A stretch of DNA of 64,000 bases from assembly GCF_019599045.1 (NCBI RefSeq), contig NZ_CP080623.1, positions 2,068,501 to 2,132,500 on the forward strand. Reading direction: 5' to 3'. The notes below the pieces were generated by a model. The model worked only from the letters and a program-made list of their open reading frames with translations. It was not told the origin of the DNA and did no database searches. This DNA is from Roseovarius sp. SCSIO 43702. Its GTDB lineage: Bacteria; Pseudomonadota; Alphaproteobacteria; Rhodobacterales; Rhodobacteraceae. The translations under genes and the position numbers were made by a program. Position 1 is the first letter of the stretch. Every line of letters begins with the position of its first letter. Below are positions 29,112 to 35,547 of this stretch, piece after piece.

Positions 29112-29550
29112 AGAGCTCATCCGCCCGCGCCTCGAAGGCCCGAACGATCCTTTGCATCGCTTCGTAAAAGAAAAGTCCCGCGGCCTTCTGAAGAATCCGG
29201 TTCCGAAACTCGAAATCCACGTGGAACGACACCTCGCAACCGTCATCGCGCGGATGAAAGGACCAGTTGGAGACGAGGTATTTGAAAGGCCCGTCCAGGT
29301 ACTCGGTATCGATCTTCCTGGCCTCGGGCCAAAGCGTGACGCGACTCGTGAATCGCTCACGAAAGACCTTGAACGACACGACGAGATCCGCGGTCATGAT
29401 TTTCGATCCGTCCCCCTGCGGCTCCACCGACTTCACCCGCGCCGCCGCTGTCCAGGGCAGGAATTCCGGGTAGGAGCCGACATCGGCGACGAGATCGTAC
29501 ATCTGATCGGCCGCGTGAGGCACCCGGCGGGTTTCGGAATGGGTGGTCAT
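29092..29550 (-). CDS. Coq10/RatA-type START-domain protein
   Basis: A 152-residue single-domain protein of the SRPBCC fold. MYDLVADVGSYPEFLPWTAA is the characteristic N-terminal block of the Coq10/RatA group, followed by strand-rich segments and a C-terminal amphipathic helix. Mitochondrial Coq10 binds ubiquinone and supports respiration. Bacterial RatA has been reported to bind the large ribosomal subunit, so annotations as a 'toxin' need caution. A ubiquinone role is likelier in an alphaproteobacterium. It overlaps the MmgE/PrpD gene downstream. Confidence 0.85.
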   Translation of the reverse strand: MTTHSETRRVPHAADQMYDLVADVGSYPEFLPWTAAARVKSVEPQGDGSKIMTADLVVSFKVFRERFTSRVTLWPEARKIDTEYLDGPFKYLVSNWSFHPRDDGCEVSFHVDFEFRNRILQKAAGLFFYEAMQRIVRAFEARADELYGQNGH

Positions 29551-29623
29551 GTGTCAGTATCGGCTAGGGACATGTCCCGGTCGTTGTCCTTGATGGGCAG
29601 ACGGAATTCAAGGGGCGGAGACT

Positions 29624-29806
29624 GTGAATCAACGCTGGCTGTTCAGGATGAAGCGATGGGCACAGAACCCGCCGAGCCCCGCGCGCGTGAAATTCGTCTT
29701 CGTCATCATCATGCTCTGCCTCGCCCTCTTCGCCTATGAGGCATTCTTCGGCTGGCCGGACGCACTGACCCCCAACCGCACCAAGGGCGGTGGCTGGCGA
29801 CCATGA
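29624..29806 (+). CDS. Small single-span membrane protein
   Basis: A 60-residue protein with one hydrophobic helix at about residues 24-41 (FVFVIIMLCLALFAYEAF), between an Arg/Lys-rich N-terminus and a short C-terminal tail (WPDALTPNRTKGGG). The start is a GTG behind GGGGCGGAG. The sequence reads like a real conserved small protein and, from memory, similar short proteins occur in related Rhodobacterales, but no function is known. Confidence 0.65.
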   Translation: MNQRWLFRMKRWAQNPPSPARVKFVFVIIMLCLALFAYEAFFGWPDALTPNRTKGGGWRP

Positions 29807-29828
29807 TCGGGCAGTGAGAGGAAGAAAA

Positions 29829-29905
29829 TGGCGCGGTTGACGGGGCTCGAACCCGCGACCCCCGGCGTGACAGGCCGGTACTCTAACCAACTGAGCTACA
29901 ACCGC
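29829..29905 (-). tRNA. tRNA-Asp (anticodon GTC)
   Basis: Read on the minus strand, GCGGTTG pairs with CAACCGC in the acceptor stem, TAGCTCAG opens the D arm, and the anticodon loop CTGTCAC gives GTC for Asp. The T loop (GGTTCGAGCCC) is normal and CCA is encoded at the 3' end. Confidence 0.96.
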
Positions 29906-30174
29906 GCGTGAGGGGCTGATTAAATGAGGTCCGCGCCCCCGTCAATGCCGAAATGACCACCAATTCACCCCTGGGTCCGAATTTTTCCGGTGGCCGCCCG
30001 GCCACGCCCGGGCCGGTATGCGGATGGCAATGCCCCACCTTGCCACGCGCGACGTTTCGAACCGCATCGAGGCCCCGCCGACACGCAACCGGCTGGCGGG
30101 CGGCAATTGATGGCATCTTGATCTTGACGCCATCCCGGTCAGGCCAAGATCACGAGGCGAAATCATGCCACGTC
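29906..30174. other. Intergenic region with no recognised feature
   Basis: These 269 bases lie between tRNA-Asp and the 3' end of the sensor kinase gene. I see no open frame with a good start, no strong hairpin with a T tail and no RNA gene. Confidence 0.5.
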
Positions 30175-31467
30175 TCAGCGCGCGATGACGATATCGGCCC
30201 GCAACCCGCCCAGTCGCGCGCTCTCCCCGAGGCGCAGCGCGCCCCCGTGGGACCGCGCCACGTCCATCGCGATCGACAGGCCTAGACCCACGCCGCCGCC
30301 CTTGTTCGGATCGCGCCCGGGATCGAGCCGTGCGAAAGGCTTCAACGCCTCCTCGCGGCTTTCGGGGGGGATGCCGGGGCCGTCATCCTCCACGCTGATC
30401 CGCAGGCTACGTTCCAGCACGGCAACCGACACTTCCGCGCGGCTGCCATACCGAACCGCGTTCGAGACGAGGTTCTCCACCGCGCGCCGGATCGCGCTTT
30501 CGCGGAGCGGGATCTCGACCTCCTCGTCGCCCTCGACCTCGCCCAGCGTGACGTCCATTCCCGCGCGCGCGCAGTCGTCCACGATCCGCCGGATCAGCGG
30601 GACGGGCGCAACACCCGTCGTCTCGTCCCCCGCGGCACCCCTCGCGAAATCGAGGAATTCGTTGAGAAGCCGCTCCATGTCGCGCACGTCGCGCAGCATG
30701 TCGCGCGCCTCCTCGTCCTCGATCATCTCGAGGCCGAGCTTCAGCCGCGTCAGCGGCGTGCGCAGGTCATGGCTCACCCCCGAGAGCATCAGGGTCCGCT
30801 GCTCCATCTGCCGCTCGATCCGCGCGCGCATGTCGAGAAAGGCACTACCCGCCGCGCGCACCTCGGTCGCGCCGCCCGGCCGATAGTCGACCACGCGACC
30901 GCGCCCGAACGCCTCGGCCGCCCGCGCCAGCCGCGTGATGGGCCGCAACTGGTTGCGCAGGTAGACATAGGCCACGAAGGTCATGATCGCACCGAACACG
31001 ACCATGTTGACCAGAAGCTGGTGCGGGTTCGACGCCGAAACACGGCGCCTGTCGAAGCTCAGCGCGACCGGCCCGCCGGGTTGGTCGAAATACATCCGCA
31101 CCCGGCTGTCGTCGGGAAGCTCGACGGCCAGGAGCTCGGGGAGCGCCCGCTCGAACTGCCGGATGACCAGGATGCCGGTCACATCGTACCACCGCCGCTG
31201 ATGGGTCTCGGGTACAACGTCCGTGGCCACCCTCTCGAACTCGATATCGAGCGGATCCGCGACCTCCCCGGCCCCGCCGGTTTCGAGCACGAGCTGGATC
31301 TCGCGCGTGGCCGCCCGGGTCATCTGCGCCGTCACACCCTCGAAGAGCCGTTGCACCGACACCACCGAAACGACCAGCGTCACCGAGATCACCGGCAAGA
31401 GCAGGATCAGCAGCGCCCGGCCCGACAGGCTGCGCGGCATGTAGCGTTTGAGCCATGCGAACGACAT
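30175..31467 (-). CDS. EnvZ-like membrane sensor histidine kinase
   Basis: A 430-residue kinase. The first membrane segment spans residues 18-38 and the second about 152-170, enclosing a periplasmic loop of some 110 residues. A HAMP linker follows (LRPITRLARAAEAFGRG). The phosphorylated His233 is in SGVSHDLRTPLTRLKLG, the form typical of EnvZ. ATP-binding boxes are VSNAVRYG, DDGPGIPPE and GGVGLGLSIAMDVA. No response regulator lies beside it, so its partner must be encoded elsewhere unless it lies outside this window. Confidence 0.88.
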   Translation of the reverse strand: MSFAWLKRYMPRSLSGRALLILLLPVISVTLVVSVVSVQRLFEGVTAQMTRAATREIQLVLETGGAGEVADPLDIEFERVATDVVPETHQRRWYDVTGILVIRQFERALPELLAVELPDDSRVRMYFDQPGGPVALSFDRRRVSASNPHQLLVNMVVFGAIMTFVAYVYLRNQLRPITRLARAAEAFGRGRVVDYRPGGATEVRAAGSAFLDMRARIERQMEQRTLMLSGVSHDLRTPLTRLKLGLEMIEDEEARDMLRDVRDMERLLNEFLDFARGAAGDETTGVAPVPLIRRIVDDCARAGMDVTLGEVEGDEEVEIPLRESAIRRAVENLVSNAVRYGSRAEVSVAVLERSLRISVEDDGPGIPPESREEALKPFARLDPGRDPNKGGGVGLGLSIAMDVARSHGGALRLGESARLGGLRADIVIAR

Positions 31468-31514
31468 GCGCTACATCTATCGCCAGCCCGCGCACAGCGA
31501 AAGGAAAACCGCCC

Positions 31515-32420
31515 GTGACCGATGACTTCGACCCGCCCCCCGGAATGGCCGAGACCCTCGTCCCGGGGCTGCGCCGGATCCTCGCGCCGAATCCCTCGCC
31601 GATGACCTTTCGCGGGACGAACACCTACCTCCTCGGCGAGACGGATCTTGCCGTGATCGACCCCGGCCCCGCCGATCCGCGGCACGTCGAGGCGATCCTG
31701 GCCGCCATCGGCCCGGATCAGCGCGTCAGCCACATTCTCGTGACCCACGCCCATCTCGACCATTCGCCCCTCGCGCGTGAGCTGGCGCAGGCCACCGGCG
31801 CGCCTGTCCTCGCCTATGGTGACGCGACGGCGGGGCGAAGCGCGGTGATGACCCGTCTTGCGGCCGCCGGGGTAACTGGCGGTGGCGAAGGTGTCGATCG
31901 CGCGTTCGTCCCCGACATCACGCTCGAGGACGAGGCGCGCATCGACGGCGCCGGCTGGTCGCTTACCGCGCTCTGGACACCGGGCCATTTCGGCAACCAT
32001 CTCTGTTTCGCCTGGGGCGATCACGTCTTTTCCGGCGACCTGGTGATGGGCTGGGCCAGCTCGCTCATCTCGCCGCCCGATGGCGACCTAGGCGATTTCA
32101 TGGCCTCCTGCCGACGCCTTCGCGCACGGGCGCCGCGCGTGCTTCATCCCGGTCACGGGGCACCGGTCGTCGACGCGATGGAGCGGATCGACTGGCTGAT
32201 CTCCCACCGTCTCGCGCGCGAGGCACAGGTTCTCGAGGCCCTCGCCGTCGCCCCGGCCACCGCGGCGGAACTTGCCCGGCGTCTCTATGGCGACACACCG
32301 CCTGCGCTCCTGCCTGCCGCCGCGCGCAATGTGCTCGCGCATCTCGTTGATCTCACGGAGCAATCCCGCGTCACCTGCTCCGGCCCGCTCACCGAAACCG
32401 CCCGCTTCCGCCTCGCCTGA
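31515..32420 (+). CDS. Metallo-beta-lactamase-fold hydrolase (LACTB2-like)
   Basis: A 301-residue hydrolase with the zinc motif THAHLDHS, a later HFGNHLCF histidine, the Asp in FSGDLVMG and the terminal GHGAP. A winged-helix-like C-terminal region of about 50 residues (ATAAELARRLYG) is typical of the LACTB2 subgroup, which includes RNA nucleases and thioesterase-like enzymes. The exact substrate is unknown. The GTG at 31515 is chosen because AAGGAAA lies 8-10 bases upstream; the frame upstream has no site and overlaps the promoter of the divergent kinase gene. Confidence 0.85.
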   Translation: MTDDFDPPPGMAETLVPGLRRILAPNPSPMTFRGTNTYLLGETDLAVIDPGPADPRHVEAILAAIGPDQRVSHILVTHAHLDHSPLARELAQATGAPVLAYGDATAGRSAVMTRLAAAGVTGGGEGVDRAFVPDITLEDEARIDGAGWSLTALWTPGHFGNHLCFAWGDHVFSGDLVMGWASSLISPPDGDLGDFMASCRRLRARAPRVLHPGHGAPVVDAMERIDWLISHRLAREAQVLEALAVAPATAAELARRLYGDTPPALLPAAARNVLAHLVDLTEQSRVTCSGPLTETARFRLA

Positions 32421-32502
32421 CCCATCGCGTGCAGCACCTCGAAAAAAATGCCCGCCCCCTCTGGACGCCCCTCCACCCTGTTGCTATATCCGCCCCCGGT
32501 AT

Positions 32503-32577
32503 TCCGGCGTAGCTCAGCGGTAGAGCAGTTGACTGTTAATCAATTGGTCGTAGGTTCGATCCCTACCGCCGGAGCCA
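32503..32577 (+). tRNA. tRNA-Asn (anticodon GTT), integration target
   Basis: TCCGGCG pairs with CGCCGGA in the acceptor stem, the D arm is TAGCTCAGCGGTAGAGCA, and the loop CTGTTAA gives anticodon GTT for Asn. CCA is encoded. The last 47 bases are repeated at 41334-41380, so this gene is the attachment site of the 8.8-kb element that follows. The gene stays intact because the incoming element restores the 3' end. Confidence 0.97.
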
Positions 32578-32579
32578 AA
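32531..32579 (+). repeat. attL, 49-bp direct repeat within tRNA-Asn
   Basis: Bases 32531-32579 are identical to 41334-41382. The repeat covers the anticodon arm to the CCA end of tRNA-Asn plus two A's. Identity stops right outside at both ends, as expected for the two products of site-specific integration. Confidence 0.95.
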
Positions 32580-32615
32580 AATCCCAAAGAAAGCAATAAG
32601 TTAGCTTAAACCGCA

Positions 32616-32810
32616 TCAAGCGGTCTTTGGCCCAATTGGCTTCTGGGGAACGCTGGGGGAACAGGTCGGCCCGCGATGCCTCTTCCGTGGCCCGCGCCAT
32701 TGTTCGCGCGGGTTCCGCCCGTTTTTGTGCAGGGTCAAACCTAAATTGTTGCGGTTTATGGCAGGTAGGCTTGGGCCGCCGGTCCCCACATGGGCCCGCC
32801 AGAGTTTCAC
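32616..32810 (-). CDS. Small unknown protein with AHVGTGG motif
   Basis: A 64-codon frame starts at a GTG behind AGGGGG and begins MKLWRAHVGTGGPSL. A very similar segment (KVYSAHIGTGGHTL) lies in a minus-strand frame between the capsid and terminase genes at about 33550-33590. The two differ partly at third codon positions, which suggests selection on protein. The rest is Arg/Lys/Pro-rich and runs over the GGGGAAC repeats near attL, so the 3' end may not be coding. No function is known. Confidence 0.4.
   Translation of the reverse strand: MKLWRAHVGTGGPSLPAINRNNLGLTLHKNGRNPREQWRGPRKRHRGPTCSPSVPQKPIGPKTA
32645..32662. promoter_or_regulatory. Two GGGGAAC repeats near attL
   Basis: GGGGAAC occurs at 32645-32651 and 32656-32662, 11 bases apart. 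The same heptamer occurs four more times within 62 bases near the opposite end of the element. Placement close to both att sites suggests binding sites for the integrase or excision factor. Confidence 0.5.
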
Positions 32811-33016
32811 CGGCCCCCTATCACTGTCGCCGCGCGCCTTGGGTTTCCAGCCGCATCACGTAGCTTGCGCGCCTCGTGGATTTCGTCGCGGCGCAGTCCA
32901 AGGTCGGCGGCGGTGGCGGGAACCTCGTTGCCATTCCCAACGAGGTCAGATCGCGAACCGCTTTGCCCGACCTCCCCCCGCTCCTGCGCGGCGTCGTATT
33001 CATCGGCCAGCCGCAT
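32807..33016 (-). CDS. Small unknown phage-type protein
   Basis: A 69-residue hydrophilic product (MRLADEYDAAQERGEVGQ, later DLGLRRDEIHEARKLRD). It reads like a helical regulatory or adaptor protein. It follows the small terminase on the same strand after 32 bases and overlaps the next small frame by four bases, so it belongs to the same transcript. The frame is open further upstream into terS, so the true start could lie a few codons earlier. No family is assigned. Confidence 0.55.
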   Translation of the reverse strand: MRLADEYDAAQERGEVGQSGSRSDLVGNGNEVPATAADLGLRRDEIHEARKLRDAAGNPRRAATVIGGR

Positions 33017-33048
33017 CTCGGCGCGGGCGGCGGGCGGCAGGTGGCCGG

Positions 33049-33513
33049 TCAGCTGAAATAGTCCAAAGCATCGAAAGGGTTTTCTTCCGCAGGGTTGCGC
33101 GCGCTCACCTTCGCGCGCGTTGCCGGGGTCAATCCGAATTCCGACAACAGGCTTTGCGCATGGCGCATCGCCTCATTGCGCATCGCCACCTCGGGCCGGG
33201 CGCGCACCAGCTTGTCGCCGCTGGTCGCCGTGGTGCAGTAGGTGCGGCCCGCATCCTCGATAACTGCCGTGCAGATTTCGATTTCTTCCAACCGGCTCGC
33301 CAACAGCGCCAGCGCCGCCTGGTCGTCAGGCGATGCGATCCCCATGCCTAGAAGCGTAGCCGACAACTGCGCGAAGATTTCCGCCGCGCGTTCGCTCAGC
33401 CATTCGGACGGTTCCGCCGTGCCGATATTCGCGGGCGGTGCGTCCGGGTTCATCCGGTCGGGCCGGGCGGTTCCGGCGATGATTTTCAGGTGATCCGGTG
33501 TTCGTTTTGCCAT
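33049..33513 (-). CDS. Phage small terminase subunit (P27 family)
   Basis: A 154-residue protein whose opening (MAKRTPDHLKIIAGTARPDR) matches the P27-type small terminase, with a helical body (AAEIFAQLSATLLGMGIASP, then DDQAALALLASRLEEIE) typical of that family. Small terminases recognise the packaging site and load the large terminase. A near-perfect AAGGAGGT ribosome-binding site precedes the ATG. There is no large terminase in the element. In phage satellites such a protein diverts a helper phage's packaging motor to satellite DNA, and I infer the same here. Confidence 0.82.
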   Translation of the reverse strand: MAKRTPDHLKIIAGTARPDRMNPDAPPANIGTAEPSEWLSERAAEIFAQLSATLLGMGIASPDDQAALALLASRLEEIEICTAVIEDAGRTYCTTATSGDKLVRARPEVAMRNEAMRHAQSLLSEFGLTPATRAKVSARNPAEENPFDALDYFS

Positions 33514-33798
33514 TGCCCGAAAACCTCCTTCGATGTGACGGCGTAAGAAACAAGGTGTGGCCGCCGGTCCCGATATGGGCGCTGTAGACTTTTGCCGCCG
33601 GGGGTGGGGAAGGCGCGAACGCCTCCCCCTCGACGCTGGTGACGCCGCGCCCGGCCATAAAGGACACCGGGCCGCGCCTGTCGGGGTTTTGCGACACTCT
33701 CCGACTTGCCGGGTTGCTTTGCCGCGAATGCGGAAGATGCAGCGGGCGCAACCTGCCCTGTCTGGTGAAGGCCTGGGTCATGCCCCGGCCCTCTTGGA
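33514..33798. other. Spacer between capsid and terminase genes, with possible micro-gene
   Basis: This 285-base stretch has a minus-strand frame opening at the ATG at 33781 (MTQAFTRQGRLRP) behind GAGGG. It contains the segment KVYSAHIGTGGHTLFL and continues into terS until 33326. The overlap of almost 190 bases with terS argues against a full-length product. A short product or a decayed gene is possible. Confidence 0.35.
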
Positions 33799-34983
33799 TC
33801 AAGTCGCCGGATGTTCCAGCAGCTTGATCGCGTTGCTGTCCATGACATGCCCGCCGACGCGGTGATGCACATAGAACCGCACCCAGCCGGGCCGGGTGTA
33901 GGGGTCGCGCAGCGTGCGCATTCCCGTCCGGTCAACGATCAGATAACCGCGCGACCAGTTGCCGAAGGCGACGGAAACGTTGCTCGCCCCGATGCCCGGC
34001 ATTTCCTCCGCCTCGGCCACCGGATAGCCCAGCAGGGTCGGCGGCGCATCTGCCGAAAGGCTCTCGATCCAAAGCGGGCGCCCGTCAGTGTCCTTCAACC
34101 GCCGGATCGCCGCTGCTGTGGTGCGGCTCATGAGCCATGCGCATTCCCCCCGGACACGGTAGGGCGTGCGCAGCGCCGTCATGAGGTTCACCAGGTCGTC
34201 AACCTCGATTGCCGCCGCTGCCTGCGCGGGAACGGTCTGCAACGTGCCGAAGGGGCGCGTGTCATCGTCCGTAGCGGCCTGCGGCGCGGTCAGGAAGCCT
34301 TCGGGCTTGTCCACTCCGTCGCCGTTCACGAAAGCCCCGGCTTCCTGCAAGGCAAACTCGCTGGCGATATTCTCATTCAACCAGGTTTCAAGGTCGAATT
34401 GCGAATCTTCCAGCACCCAGGTTGTCGCCTCCGCATAGCAGAACAGTTCCCCCATGGGCGGTTTGATTTCGCCCATTGCCGGGGTCTGGGTCACGGTGCG
34501 CGGGTCCGTTTCGGCGGCCCAGCCCGACGACGCCCCGCGAAGCCCGACGATCTTGGAAAAGTCGCCGCTGGTCGCGGTCTCGACCGATGCAAGGCGGCGA
34601 AGCGGGTTCACATCAAGCATCTGGTCGAGGATCACGCGCGAGATTTGCCCCGGCACGCTTGCCCCGCCGTCCTGGCTCGATCCGGTCTGCATGGACGCCT
34701 GCGGCTTCATGCCGTCGCTCATGGTGCCATTGCGCAGGAAGTCGGTGAATTGCGATGCTGCCGAAGGCGACAAGCCCCGCGAATGGGTCGGCCCCGCCGC
34801 GCTGATGGACATTGCCGCCAGCCGGGCGTTGGCGTCATCCGCCGCTGCGCGCAGATCGGCCATTTCGGCCTTGCTGGACGCCTTGAACGCCTGCCAGTCG
34901 GTGTTGAGGTCTTGAAGAAGGGATGCCACGTCGCCGCCTTGCGCGCGAACGGACTGAATCCCACGGAATTTTGCGTGTTTCAT
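33799..34983 (-). CDS. HK97-fold major capsid protein
   Basis: A 394-residue protein of the HK97 capsid family. The N-terminal 90 residues form a helical scaffold-like region (VASLLQDLNTDWQAFKASSK). The shell domain follows, with DGGASVPGQISRVILDQMLD, PLRRLASVETATSGDFSKIV, the E-loop/P-domain segment ETWLNENIASEFALQEAGAF and a C-terminal VRFYVHHRVGG. The ATG at 34983 has GAGGT seven bases upstream; an open frame continues upstream but lacks a capsid match. No prohead protease gene is nearby, so the scaffold region either stays attached or is removed by a helper-phage protease. Confidence 0.88.
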   Translation of the reverse strand: MKHAKFRGIQSVRAQGGDVASLLQDLNTDWQAFKASSKAEMADLRAAADDANARLAAMSISAAGPTHSRGLSPSAASQFTDFLRNGTMSDGMKPQASMQTGSSQDGGASVPGQISRVILDQMLDVNPLRRLASVETATSGDFSKIVGLRGASSGWAAETDPRTVTQTPAMGEIKPPMGELFCYAEATTWVLEDSQFDLETWLNENIASEFALQEAGAFVNGDGVDKPEGFLTAPQAATDDDTRPFGTLQTVPAQAAAAIEVDDLVNLMTALRTPYRVRGECAWLMSRTTAAAIRRLKDTDGRPLWIESLSADAPPTLLGYPVAEAEEMPGIGASNVSVAFGNWSRGYLIVDRTGMRTLRDPYTRPGWVRFYVHHRVGGHVMDSNAIKLLEHPAT

Positions 34984-35159
34984 TTGAACACCTCGTGTCA
35001 TGCCCCGAGGGGCGATTTCGATTTTGGGATATGTGCGCAGCGTCTCGCGTGCGGGTTCCGGGCGGGTCCGGGCGAAACGGAAAGCAGCGTCGCGCGTGCT
35101 TGCGTCTCGGGCGACGGGCGCAGCGTCGTGCAATGCGCCGGTCACGGTATGATGATACC

Positions 35160-35396
35160 TCATTGCAGCCCGCCGCACAAGGCTTCGCCGCGCTCGACTT
35201 CATCGGCCATGTCGCGCAGCCATTCCGCCGCAGCCACCGGCCCGCCTATGTGCTGCGCCAGCGTCACGCCCACCGCCAGGAAGGCGACGGTGATCTGGTG
35301 ATCGGTCATCGCCCCGCCTTGGCGGATGCTCTCGGCGGTCTCGGTCAGCTTTTGAAAAAGGTGGTCGCGGATTTCATCTCGGGTTGCCGTGGTCAT
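35160..35396 (-). CDS. Unknown 78-residue protein upstream of the capsid gene
   Basis: A small helical protein (MTTATRDEIRDHLFQKLTET, then WLRDMADEVERGEAL) with AAGGAA seven bases before its ATG. It sits between the origin-like repeat and the capsid gene on the same strand. No family is recognised. The position before a capsid gene would suit a morphogenesis or size-determination factor, but nothing in the sequence shows this. Confidence 0.6.
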   Translation of the reverse strand: MTTATRDEIRDHLFQKLTETAESIRQGGAMTDHQITVAFLAVGVTLAQHIGGPVAAAEWLRDMADEVERGEALCGGLQ

Positions 35397-35452
35397 GTCA
35401 GGTTCCTTTTGTGGTGGTGGTTTCGTGCCATGCGGGCGGCGATATGACGGAT

Positions 35453-35538
35453 ATGACGCTTCGCCCTATATCGGACGTATGCGCGCGCGCATGTGCGCGC
35501 GTGCGCGCGTATACGGTGGATAAGGGGCGAAGCGTCAT
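35453..35538. repeat. Origin-like inverted repeat with alternating GC core
   Basis: ATGACGCTTCGCCC at 35453-35466 is repeated in inverse orientation at 35525-35538. Each arm has one more copy of the ATGACG core (left at 35444-35449, right inverted at 35541-35546). The 58-base centre contains about 30 bases of alternating purine-pyrimidine (GCGCGC, GTGCGC), a sequence type that opens or forms Z-DNA easily. It lies just past the primase-helicase stop codon, where satellite replication origins are often found. A transcription terminator or regulator site are alternatives. Confidence 0.5.
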
Positions 35539-35547
35539 AAGCGTCAT

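Noticed and set aside
35161..35178. A capsid start 65 codons upstream at 35178
   Set aside because: The added segment has no capsid similarity, overlaps the preceding small gene and lacks a ribosome-binding site, while 34983 has GAGGT at good distance.
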